Assembly (NCBI GenBank): GCA_024639445.1
Contig: JAHEIJ010000067.1
Coordinates: 1 to 7,153 of the forward strand
Direction: 5' to 3'
Length of the DNA: 7,153 nt
DNA from: Gammaproteobacteria bacterium
Lineage (GTDB): Bacteria > Pseudomonadota > Gammaproteobacteria > UBA6429 > Thiohalophilaceae
The notes under the pieces are model-generated. The model ran no database searches. It had not been told where the DNA came from and saw only the letters and a program-made list of their open reading frames with translations. The position numbers and the translations under genes were made by a program. Each line of letters opens with the position of its first letter. Positions within the stretch are counted from its first letter, which is position 1. Shown one piece after another: positions 1-7,033 of this stretch.

Positions 1-387
1 GTGTTCATTTTTTTCAATGAAGACCAGTTGAACATTGGCGTCTTCCATGATGTAACCAAGATTTTCCGCGCGGTCATTGGTGTATAACGGCACTAGAACC
101 AGACCAAGGCCTAATGCGGCTTGATCGAACATTGCCCACTGCGGGCAATTACGTAACATAATCCCTACGCGATCACCGGGTTTGAGACCTTCCTGTTGCA
201 TTGCGGTCTGCCAGCGGGCGACGGCATCGGCCGTGTCTTGCCAACTGAGATCTCGCCAGGCCTCTTCTGATTCTACATAGTGACGATAGGCGATTGCCTG
301 GGGTGAACGCCGAACACGTTCTCGAAATAATCCGGGAAGATGTTTGGCGCTATCAACCGGGATAACATCTGAAACTGAAGCTGCCAT
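1..387 (-). CDS. Long-chain acyl-CoA synthetase (AMP-forming), N-terminal 129 residues, cut by window edge
   Basis: Predicted to activate free fatty acids with ATP and CoA to acyl-CoA, the entry step of beta-oxidation, in the cytoplasm or at the inner membrane. I translated it by hand: ATG at 387, open without a stop to base 1. The N-terminal adenylate-forming pattern is clear: LPGLFRERVRRSPQAIAYR near residues 17-35, an SW pair near 52-53, GLKPGDRVGIMLRNCPQW near 71-88, then a GLVLVPLYTND stretch and IMEDANVQLVF towards the edge. The style resembles the FAA1-like long-chain synthetases more than E. coli FadD, so no symbol is given. Family members are around 600 residues, so about one fifth is present; the ATP-binding loop and catalytic lysine lie outside. 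It is the last visible gene of the operon, 37 nt after the FadJ-like gene, with a strong ribosome binding site. The substrate chain length cannot be judged from this part. Confidence 0.9.
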   Translation of the reverse strand, partial: MAASVSDVIPVDSAKHLPGLFRERVRRSPQAIAYRHYVESEEAWRDLSWQDTADAVARWQTAMQQEGLKPGDRVGIMLRNCPQWAMFDQAALGLGLVLVPLYTNDRAENLGYIMEDANVQLVFIEKNEH

Positions 388-396
388 TACTCAGTT

Positions 397-402
397 CTCC
401 TC
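397..402 (-). promoter_or_regulatory. Ribosome binding site of the acyl-CoA synthetase
   Basis: On the minus strand GAGGAG lies 9 nt before the ATG at 387. It supports that start, which lies outside the ORFs long enough to be obvious because the gene is truncated. The surrounding 37-nt gap (388-424) shows no hairpin or T-run, so transcription probably continues through from the FadJ-like gene. Confidence 0.8.
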
Positions 403-424
403 TATATCCTAGTAATACTGTTCT

Positions 425-2458
425 TTATTTTAATGTACTCCAGCCTTTATCCGGCTGAAAGCGTTCGCCATATAGATGTGTCAGGTTCTCCAACAGTTTT
501 TGCAACTGTTCCGCTCCGCGGTCGTGAATATAATGTACCGGTCCGCCACGAAATGGCGCAAAACCGGTGCCAAAGATTATACCGGCATCAGCCAGGTCGC
601 CATTATCCACCACGCCATCGCGCAGACAGGCGACGATCTCATTCAGCATACGCATGATCATACGATCCTGTAGATCAGTCGGAGCTGTGTAGTTTTTCTC
701 GACGTTGGGTTTTACCGGCTTGCCTTTCTTGAACTTATAGAAACCACCATCGGTTTTTTTGCCCAGTTGTTTTTGACTGACTTTATCCTGCAATATCTTG
801 GGTACGTCGATAGCCATATCCTGTGAGAGAATTTCCGCCACATTCAGGCAGATATCCAGACCCACCGTATCCGCCAGTTCAATCGGTCCCATGGGCATGC
901 CAAAGTCTGTCGCACTTTGGTCAATGGCCTTTAACGGCACACCTTCATCCGCCAGAGTGACTGCTTCAATCAGATAGGGCATCAAGACACGATTGACGAG
1001 GAAACCCGGGCTGCTGGTAACCGGTAACGGTAAACGGCTAATGGTTTTGGCAAAGGCGCTGGCCTTGTCACGGGTGTCATCCGAAGTTTGCTTTCCATGG
1101 ACAATTTCGACCAGGGGCATCATCGCAACCGGATTGAAGAAATGTAGGCCCACCAGGCGTTCCGGTTTGTTTAAGGCTTCGGCCAATTGTTCCAGCGGAA
1201 TGCTGGAGGTGTTGGTGGCAATCAGCGCATCGGCTTTTAACTTGGGTTCAATCTCGCGGAACAGTTGGCGCTTGACTTCAACGTCCTCGAAAATAGCTTC
1301 GATTACGATATCAGCTTTAACCAGGCCATAACCATTTATATCCGGCATGAGGCGATCCATGGCGGCATTAATGCGCCGGGTCTGCTTGAGGCGTTTTTTA
1401 TACAGGCCATAGGCTCGTTTTAATGCTGCAGCGAGACTTTCATGCCGCTGATCCTGAATCGTGACATTCAGGCCCTGCATGGCGCACCAGGCAGCAATGT
1501 CGCCACCCATGATGCCACCTCCCACTACATGCACATGTTTCGGTTGATAGCCCTCCAGACGACCCAATCCCTTGAGTTGCTCCTGCAGCATAAACACCCT
1601 GATCAGGTTCTGCGCGGTTTTACCGATAATGAGGCGTGCAACGGAGGCCGCTTCCTCCTGTAGCATCTTGTCGCGATCACTGGCGTAATGCTGCCATAAA
1701 TCGATCAATGCATAAGGTGCGGGATAATGTGCGCGACGGGCCTTTTGCGAAACTTTTTTAATCAATAACTTTGCCAACCAGGGTCGTACACGTGAGTGGT
1801 TCAGCAATTTCATCCAGTGCGGGAGGGGTTTTTGTTTTGGCGGGTTCAATATACTCTGGCGTGCCGCTTCGCGAAGATCACGGCGAGGTACCGCATAATC
1901 GACCAGGCCGATCTTTTTTGCCGCTCGCACTGACAGGTTGCGCCCACTTAACATCATGTCCATACCCTTGAGCGGGCCGACACGTTCCAGGCATCGCACA
2001 GTACCGCCGAAACCCGGATGAATACCGAGTTTGACTTCCGGTAAACCCAGCTTGGTATTGAAATCGTCATCGGCGACGCGGTAACGACAGGCGAGGGCCA
2101 GTTCCAGTCCACCACCGAGGGTATAGCCATGCAACACCGCGACGGTGGGGCAGGGGAGGCTTTCCAGTTGGTTCATAATCGCATGGCCACGTTCAATGGC
2201 CTCGCGGGCTTCTTCTTCGGTATGAAAGTTATTGAACTCTTTAACGTCGGCACCGGCGATAAAACCGCTTTCTTTGTCAGACAGAATAACCAGACCACGT
2301 GGCGGTGACTGACTGTAACCGTGAATCAAGTCAGCAAATTCCTGCAGTACCCTGGCAGATAACACGTTGGTTTTACTGTTGACTTTATCGAGATGCAGCC
2401 AGACGATGCCATCGCTGTCTTCACTGACTTTCCAGTTATTATCATTTTTTCCTGTCAT
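425..2458 (-). CDS. fadJ: FadJ-type multifunctional enoyl-CoA hydratase / 3-hydroxyacyl-CoA dehydrogenase (beta-oxidation alpha subunit)
   Basis: Carries out steps two and three of beta-oxidation: hydration of 2-enoyl-CoA and NAD-dependent oxidation of 3-hydroxyacyl-CoA. It normally pairs with the thiolase encoded just upstream. The 677 residues hold a crotonase domain (about 10-200), a linker (200-305), an NAD-binding domain (about 306-485) and C-terminal dehydrogenase helices (about 486-660). Visible key residues: oxyanion-hole segment FIAGAD (66-71); the two hydratase glutamates E119 (GGGLE) and E141 (LGLPE), matching Glu119 and Glu139 of E. coli FadB; dinucleotide motif GGGIMG (313-318); catalytic His439 (HFFNP) and Glu451, 12 residues apart as in FadB; PGFLVNR at 484-490. 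It is slightly shorter than FadJ (714) or FadB (729). The linker YPAP motif and the LGGGLELALAC stretch read more like FadJ than FadB, but the FadB/FadJ choice is inference. The start is 4 nt after the thiolase stop, with GGGA 7 nt upstream. All catalytic residues are present. Confidence 0.95.
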   Translation of the reverse strand: MTGKNDNNWKVSEDSDGIVWLHLDKVNSKTNVLSARVLQEFADLIHGYSQSPPRGLVILSDKESGFIAGADVKEFNNFHTEEEAREAIERGHAIMNQLESLPCPTVAVLHGYTLGGGLELALACRYRVADDDFNTKLGLPEVKLGIHPGFGGTVRCLERVGPLKGMDMMLSGRNLSVRAAKKIGLVDYAVPRRDLREAARQSILNPPKQKPLPHWMKLLNHSRVRPWLAKLLIKKVSQKARRAHYPAPYALIDLWQHYASDRDKMLQEEAASVARLIIGKTAQNLIRVFMLQEQLKGLGRLEGYQPKHVHVVGGGIMGGDIAAWCAMQGLNVTIQDQRHESLAAALKRAYGLYKKRLKQTRRINAAMDRLMPDINGYGLVKADIVIEAIFEDVEVKRQLFREIEPKLKADALIATNTSSIPLEQLAEALNKPERLVGLHFFNPVAMMPLVEIVHGKQTSDDTRDKASAFAKTISRLPLPVTSSPGFLVNRVLMPYLIEAVTLADEGVPLKAIDQSATDFGMPMGPIELADTVGLDICLNVAEILSQDMAIDVPKILQDKVSQKQLGKKTDGGFYKFKKGKPVKPNVEKNYTAPTDLQDRMIMRMLNEIVACLRDGVVDNGDLADAGIIFGTGFAPFRGGPVHYIHDRGAEQLQKLLENLTHLYGERFQPDKGWSTLK

Positions 2459-2462
2459 GCTG

Positions 2463-3800
2463 CTATCCCGTTGCCCGTTCGATTAACATTGCGCCGCCTT
2501 GCCCGCCCCCAATACACAGGGTAGCGATGCCGGTTTTGGCATTATTGCGTTCCAGCACATGCAGAAGATGTAACACGATGCGGGCACCGCTTGCGCCCAC
2601 GGGGTGACCCAGGCTGACCCCGCCGCCATCCACATTGAGGCGGCTTTGATCCAGCTCACCCAGGGCGTCACTTAAGCCTAATTCGGTTTTGCAATAATCC
2701 TTGTCCTGCCATGCCTTGAGACAGGCGAGAACCTGGGCGGCAAAGGCTTCATTGATTTCCCAGAAGTCGATATCTTCGAGCTTGAGTTTATTACGCTTTA
2801 ATAGCGGCGTAGACGCATGGACCGGCCCCAGGCCCATTTGTTCAGGTTCCAGTCCAGCCCACTCGGTATCCACGATTTTACCAAGCACGGGCAGATGGTA
2901 TTTTTCTACCGCCTTTTCACTGGCGAGGATCAGCATGGCCGCGCCATCGGTTACCTGTGCGCTGTTGCCCGCCGTCACGTTACCAAATGGCTTATCAAAC
3001 ACGGGGCGAAGTTTCGCCAGGTTCTCGATGCTGGAGTCACGCCGCAGGCCATCATCATGCTCGTAAAAGTGGCCCCGGGTGTCATACAGGGATTCAATTT
3101 CAGTCAAAGAGTTGTTGTCTTGCGCCGCCGCGAGACGCTGATGGCTGCGTACCGCAAAGGCATCCATTTCAGAGCGGCTGATGTTGAATCGATGTGCCAG
3201 CACTTCGGCGGTTTGACCCATGTTCAGTCCCACCACCGGGTCGGTCAGACCACGTAACAGGGCGATGATCGGCTTCAGATAGCTGGGTCGGAGTTGTGCC
3301 AGGGTTTTGATTCGCGCGGTCAGCGTTTTTGCAGACATCCAGCTGCCAAGCCAGGTCACCATACTGTCATTGAGTAACACCGGGGCATGACTCATGGCTT
3401 CGACGCCACCGGCCAGTACCAGTTCGGCACGTCCCAGACTGATGTCCTTGGCGGCGCTGTCCAGCGCTTGCATACCCGAGGCGCAGTTACGCTGCACGGT
3501 CCAGGCCGGTACTTTCTTGCCACAGCCGAGGCGCAGTGCCACTACGCGGCCGATATTCGCCTCGTCGGGACCAGGCATAACGCAGCCAACGATCACTTCA
3601 TCAAGATCACTGGGTTCAAAGGGTTGGCGCGCCAGCAAGGCCTGGCCACAACTCAATGCCAGGTTGGCGGCATGAAAGGGGCCCGGTTTGCCTTTGGCCT
3701 TGAGTTGGGGCGTACGACTGCCATCCACAATGTAAACGGGTCGGTGGCGGGTCGACGTCCGCCGAGGCGCTTTTGGCTTGGTCGGAGTTTCTTCTGCCAT
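2463..3800 (-). CDS. fadI: FadI-type 3-ketoacyl-CoA thiolase (acetyl-CoA C-acyltransferase, beta-oxidation beta subunit)
   Basis: Catalyses CoA-dependent cleavage of 3-ketoacyl-CoA to acetyl-CoA and a shortened acyl-CoA, the last step of the cycle, probably in a complex with the FadJ-like enzyme. Numbering here is for the 445-residue form: nucleophile Cys106 (QRNCASGMQAL), Asn350 (NEAFAAQ), His399 (GHPVGASGAR) and second Cys429 (LCIGGGQGGAM) are all intact. Residues 1-20 are basic and probably disordered before the first strand (VYIVDGSRTP). A long loop insert (about 146-194, with WLGSWMSAKTLTARIK and a hydrophobic IIALLRGL stretch) is of the kind found in FadI and the mitochondrial trifunctional beta subunit, and is shorter in FadA. 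I chose ATG 3800 because AGAAGGA sits 7 nt upstream. The longer form starts at 3827, abutting the fadE stop as TAAATG, adds nine residues and has only a weak binding site. The family call is certain; fadI rather than fadA rests on the loop and the partner. Confidence 0.92.
   Translation of the reverse strand: MAEETPTKPKAPRRTSTRHRPVYIVDGSRTPQLKAKGKPGPFHAANLALSCGQALLARQPFEPSDLDEVIVGCVMPGPDEANIGRVVALRLGCGKKVPAWTVQRNCASGMQALDSAAKDISLGRAELVLAGGVEAMSHAPVLLNDSMVTWLGSWMSAKTLTARIKTLAQLRPSYLKPIIALLRGLTDPVVGLNMGQTAEVLAHRFNISRSEMDAFAVRSHQRLAAAQDNNSLTEIESLYDTRGHFYEHDDGLRRDSSIENLAKLRPVFDKPFGNVTAGNSAQVTDGAAMLILASEKAVEKYHLPVLGKIVDTEWAGLEPEQMGLGPVHASTPLLKRNKLKLEDIDFWEINEAFAAQVLACLKAWQDKDYCKTELGLSDALGELDQSRLNVDGGGVSLGHPVGASGARIVLHLLHVLERNNAKTGIATLCIGGGQGGAMLIERATG
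2466..2469 (-). promoter_or_regulatory. Ribosome binding site of the FadJ-like gene
   Basis: A short GGGA lies 7 nt before ATG 2458, inside the last codons of the thiolase gene. It is weak, so translation of the FadJ-like subunit may depend on ribosomes finishing the thiolase, whose stop is only 4 nt from the next start. This would help keep the two subunits in balance. Confidence 0.5.
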
Positions 3801-3807
3801 GTTATTG

Positions 3808-3814
3808 TCCTTCT
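3808..3814 (-). promoter_or_regulatory. Ribosome binding site that decides the thiolase start
   Basis: AGAAGGA on the minus strand is 7 nt before the ATG at 3800. The in-frame ATG at 3827 has only a poor match upstream (GCGGAT, about 10 nt away). The site lies between the two candidate starts, so it can only serve the downstream one. Confidence 0.7.
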
Positions 3815-3827
3815 TATTGGCGCTCAT

Positions 3828-6080
3828 TTACGTCATATCCGCTGCAAAGTCATCGACTTTAATGACTTCCGTACGAGCCGCATCGGCATCACGGATCAAC
3901 TGTGCTTCTGTTTCGCTAATAATGCGTTGTTTCAGCCCCGCTGCCAATAGGCCTTCCAGGCCATGATAGTCTGGTGTGTAATCTTTCAGTTCTTGCCGCA
4001 AGTGACGCTCGGCATCTTCGGCTGCGATGACCTTGTGCAAGGCATCTTCAATCAGGCCCAACTGGGCATCCACGCTATCCGGAATGTATAAACCATCAGT
4101 CAGGCGATCCCGTGCCTCGGATGGGCTGATTAGCAACTGCGCAACCTGGTGTCCCAGTTTGTCGGAAGGTGCCTTGAAATGTTGGCCGAGCGGAAAGACA
4201 AACCAGCGAAGCCAGAAGGTATTCCAGCGACTCGGCAGGTTTTGAAACAAGCCGTCAAAGGCTTTTTGAATTTCATACAGGCAGTTCTGGCATACCCAAT
4301 GCAACAGCGGTAGATCTTCGCGGGGTCTGCCCTGATCCTCGAAACGTTTCAGCGTGGCGGAAGCCAGGTACATTTGGCTCAGAATATCACCAAGTCGGCC
4401 GGAGATCTTTTCCCGTCGCTTAAGCGATCCACCGAGTGTCATGAGCGCGACATCGGTACAAAGCGCAAACGCAGCACTCATGCGGGTCAGGTGCTGGTAA
4501 TAGCGACGGGTCGGGCGTTTTGCCTTGACCAGAACAAAACGCGAACTGGTGAGGGCATGCCACAGGCTGCGAAACAGGTTAGAGAAATAAAATCCCATAT
4601 GGCCAAACAGGGCGCGATCGAATTTTTCCAGTGAGACTTCGGGATCTTCTTCGCCAAGGGCATCCAGTTCCTTGAATATCCAGGGATGGCTGCGGATGGC
4701 GCCCTGGCCGAAGATAATCATGGTGCGGGTCAGGATATTGGCGCCTTCCACCGTGATGCTAATCGGAATGGATTGATAGGCCCGGCCTAGCAGGTTGCGT
4801 GGCCCGAGACAGATCCCGGCACCCCCCAACACATCCATGCCGTCATTGATTACCTGGCGCATCCCTTCGGTGAGGTGATATTTCACGATGGCGGAGATCA
4901 CCGAGGGTTTTTCACCGCGATCCAGCGCCACGGCGGTCAAGGTGCGAGCGGCATCCATCATGTAGGTGTAAGCACCGATACGGGCCAGGGCTTCTTCGAT
5001 GCCTTCAAATCGGCCAATGGGCAGTTTGAACTGACGGCGGATGCGTGAATAACCGCCGACCGTGCGACTGGCCAGTTTACCGGCACCGGTACTCAACGCC
5101 GGTAAGGAAATGCCACGGCCATCGGAGAGGCATTCCATTAACATGCGCCAACCTTCGCCAACTCGCTCCACGCCGCCAATGATCCAGTCGAGCGGAATAA
5201 ACACATCTTTACCGCTATTGGGACCATTCATAAAAACAATATCCAGCGGCAAGTGCCGGCGGCCAATTTCGACGCCGGGCGTATCGGTGGGAATCAAGGC
5301 CAGGGTAATACCCAACTGTTCCTCGTCACCCAACAGGTGATCCGGATCGTAAAGTTTGAAGGCCAGGCCCAGCAGGGTGGCGACCGGTCCAAGGGTGATA
5401 TAACGCTTGTCCCAGGTGAGACGAATCCCCAGCACATCTTCCTTACCTTCGAAGGCCTGGCGGCAGACGATACCGTAGTCGGGAATCGCACCGGCATCGC
5501 TACCGGCATGGGGGCTGGTCAGGGCAAAGCAGGGGATTTCCGCGCCAGCGGCGAGGCGCGGTAAAAAGTGATTTTTCTGTGCCTCGGTACCGTATTCCAG
5601 TAGCAGTTTGCCCGGGCCCAGCGAGTTCGGCACCATGATAGAGACGGCGGCAGTAATACTGCGGGTGGAAATCTTCATGACCACACTGGAGTGCGCCAGG
5701 GCGGAGAATTCAAGTCCGCCGTAACTTTTGGGAATGATCATGCTGAAGAAGCCGTTGTCCTTGATGTACTGCCAGACTTCAGGCGGCAGATCAGACCTTT
5801 CATGGGTGATATCCCAGTCGTTCAACATCTGGCACAGGGTTTCCACCGGGCCACTGATGAATGCCTGTTCTTCTTCAGATAATGTCGGGGCAGGCAGCTG
5901 GCGGAATTTTTTCCAGTTAGGCCGCCCGCTGAATAATTCACCATCCCACCATACCGAACCGGCATCAAGCGCTTCGCGTTCCGTCTGGGACATGGCGGGT
6001 GAGACGCGGCGAAACAGCTTCAACATGGGTTCTGAGATATAACGCAAACGCCATGGTTGGCTCGGGCTGTTTTGGCTCAT
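3828..6080 (-). CDS. fadE: FadE-type acyl-CoA dehydrogenase lacking the N-terminal membrane segments
   Basis: FAD-dependent oxidation of acyl-CoA to trans-2-enoyl-CoA, the first oxidative step of beta-oxidation. The 750 residues follow recalled E. coli FadE closely from a matching MSxTExEAxDAG stretch (residue 30) to the C-terminus. The acyl-CoA dehydrogenase core covers about 75-465 and the FadE-specific C-terminal domain about 480-745. Visible motifs: NSLGPGKLLLEYGT (152-165), the FAD/substrate signature ALTSPHAGSDAGA (186-198), MDVLGGAGICLG (415-426), and Glu445 in ITVEGANILTR, aligned with the catalytic glutamate of the family. GGSLKRREKISGRLGDILSQ (550-569) is typical of the C-terminal domain. 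E. coli FadE is 814 residues; the missing part is its hydrophobic N-terminus. The start is firm: AAGGAG lies 7 nt upstream, the ATG overlaps the preceding stop by 4 nt (ATGA), and an in-frame TAG at 6110-6108 rules out a longer form. The electron acceptor, normally electron-transfer flavoprotein, is not encoded here. Confidence 0.95.
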   Translation of the reverse strand: MSQNSPSQPWRLRYISEPMLKLFRRVSPAMSQTEREALDAGSVWWDGELFSGRPNWKKFRQLPAPTLSEEEQAFISGPVETLCQMLNDWDITHERSDLPPEVWQYIKDNGFFSMIIPKSYGGLEFSALAHSSVVMKISTRSITAAVSIMVPNSLGPGKLLLEYGTEAQKNHFLPRLAAGAEIPCFALTSPHAGSDAGAIPDYGIVCRQAFEGKEDVLGIRLTWDKRYITLGPVATLLGLAFKLYDPDHLLGDEEQLGITLALIPTDTPGVEIGRRHLPLDIVFMNGPNSGKDVFIPLDWIIGGVERVGEGWRMLMECLSDGRGISLPALSTGAGKLASRTVGGYSRIRRQFKLPIGRFEGIEEALARIGAYTYMMDAARTLTAVALDRGEKPSVISAIVKYHLTEGMRQVINDGMDVLGGAGICLGPRNLLGRAYQSIPISITVEGANILTRTMIIFGQGAIRSHPWIFKELDALGEEDPEVSLEKFDRALFGHMGFYFSNLFRSLWHALTSSRFVLVKAKRPTRRYYQHLTRMSAAFALCTDVALMTLGGSLKRREKISGRLGDILSQMYLASATLKRFEDQGRPREDLPLLHWVCQNCLYEIQKAFDGLFQNLPSRWNTFWLRWFVFPLGQHFKAPSDKLGHQVAQLLISPSEARDRLTDGLYIPDSVDAQLGLIEDALHKVIAAEDAERHLRQELKDYTPDYHGLEGLLAAGLKQRIISETEAQLIRDADAARTEVIKVDDFAADMT

Positions 6081-7033
6081 GAGGTTTCTCCTTTTGCCGT
6101 TTTGACACTATGCAACGATTTTACAGAGTCTTCCATTTGTGGTTTTTCGGTTGAGGTGGTTTCAGCCTCATGTGTATTGTCTTCTAAAACCTGTTCAGGT
6201 ATTTCCCGAAAGCAGTCGCCGGCGTCATTGCATACGACATCCTTATCACCCCAGGGGAGATGACGATATACCGCCAGGTCATCCAGGCCGAATAGCGGGT
6301 ATTTGATAATGTCAAAATAGGGTGAATAGTCAAAATCTCTTGGCGTCACCAGACGTGGATTACGCTGATAAATATGGACCTTGCCATGATCAGTGCGTTC
6401 CGCCAAGGGGAGTAAGGGGAACCGCACAGACTGGAAGGCTTGTGCCAGCATGGTTGAACATACGGTACGGGTGGGATCGCCGGCATTGTGATTAAATAAA
6501 CTCGAGCGCCAGCGGCGCGGCACGATGCTATACGGGAACATGAACCGCCCCAGATCAAGTATTTGTCTTACATCGTAGGTGGTACCCAGGCGGTTGATCA
6601 CATAGGTAATGACTTTTTGCGCATCCTTGGGAGATAGGCCGTTGGGCCTGCATATGCGCAAGTGTTCATGACGGTATTTTTCCAGGGGATAGACGACCGT
6701 GCCTTGATCCAACAAGGTTTCCACAAGGAGTTGTTGCTCGGGTTCAGCGTCGATGTAACGGCTAACAGTATTGCGAACGGCTTCATCTTCAATCTCGTAG
6801 AGACGACCGATATACAGCGCAGCGTGAGTCCAGGGATTCTGGGTAGTCATCTTGATCACTTCAGATACCTTGCTGCGACCTTCTACCAGGATCACATCGC
6901 CGGGACGAAGTTCATAGGAGAGCCGATCAAAATTCAATAACAGCACCGACTCCGAAGGTTGCTCCGGTTCTTTAGTTAGCCACTTTGTGAGCATTCCGCT
7001 CAGACGTGATAAAACGCCAACTCCCATCCTCAT
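6077..7033 (-). CDS. YiiX/YaeF-like permuted papain-fold cysteine hydrolase (NlpC/P60 superfamily), first gene of the operon
   Basis: A predicted cysteine amidase, esterase or acyltransferase; the substrate is unknown. The 318 residues show the circularly permuted order of this family, histidine before cysteine. LRPGDVILV (42-50) is followed by PWTHAALYIG with His70, then LLVETLLDQGTVVYPLEKY with Glu105, LGTTYDV (149-155), and TVCSTMLAQAF with Cys192. These match, in order, the QTGDIIF, SHTGML, VFEA..YTPL, LGKPYD and YCSEVVW segments of E. coli YiiX as I recall it. YiiX is about 200 residues and exported. This protein has no signal peptide, an N-terminal basic, possibly amphipathic helix (about 6-21), an insert before the cysteine (about 160-188), and a C-terminal extension (about 225-318) ending in a polar, charged tail. 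The start could also be ATG 7027, for which GAGAG is better spaced (7 nt). It overlaps fadE by 4 nt, so a link to acyl metabolism is likely. Family call confident, function not. Confidence 0.8.
   Translation of the reverse strand: MRMGVGVLSRLSGMLTKWLTKEPEQPSESVLLLNFDRLSYELRPGDVILVEGRSKVSEVIKMTTQNPWTHAALYIGRLYEIEDEAVRNTVSRYIDAEPEQQLLVETLLDQGTVVYPLEKYRHEHLRICRPNGLSPKDAQKVITYVINRLGTTYDVRQILDLGRFMFPYSIVPRRWRSSLFNHNAGDPTRTVCSTMLAQAFQSVRFPLLPLAERTDHGKVHIYQRNPRLVTPRDFDYSPYFDIIKYPLFGLDDLAVYRHLPWGDKDVVCNDAGDCFREIPEQVLEDNTHEAETTSTEKPQMEDSVKSLHSVKTAKGETS
6088..6093 (-). promoter_or_regulatory. Ribosome binding site of fadE
   Basis: AAGGAG lies 7 nt before ATG 6080, within the end of the hydrolase gene. 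Together with the ATGA stop/start overlap it indicates that fadE is both strongly initiated and translationally coupled to the hydrolase. Confidence 0.85.

Larger units (their letters stand above)
1..7033 (-). other. Probable single beta-oxidation operon: hydrolase - fadE - fadI - fadJ - acyl-CoA synthetase
   Basis: All five genes share a strand with junctions of -4, 0 or 27, 4 and 37 nt, and no hairpin followed by a T-run appears between them. They cover fatty-acid activation and all four steps of the cycle. In E. coli these functions are dispersed (fadE and fadD alone, fadIJ and fadBA as pairs), so this is a more compact arrangement. The left end of the operon is outside the window. Confidence 0.8.

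Noticed and set aside
388..424. Possible terminator between the FadJ-like gene and the synthetase
   Set aside because: No inverted repeat followed by a T-run is present; the gap mainly holds the synthetase ribosome binding site.
1120..1150. HFFNPVAMMPL in the dehydrogenase, differing from HFFNPVHRMPL of E. coli FadB, as an active-site defect
   Set aside because: The catalytic His439 and Glu451 keep their spacing, and these positions already differ between FadB and FadJ, so it is ordinary family variation.
993..1331. Plus-strand open frame of 112 residues, and similar ones at 2817-3257, 5253-5564 and 6662-6940
   Set aside because: All are antisense shadows of the fad genes or hydrolase, with no ribosome binding site or recognisable motif.
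3387..3950. A 187-residue plus-strand open frame across the thiolase start and the fadE end
   Set aside because: It lies opposite two well-supported genes whose catalytic motifs are intact, resembles no family I know, and similar plus-strand frames occur throughout the block as shadows.
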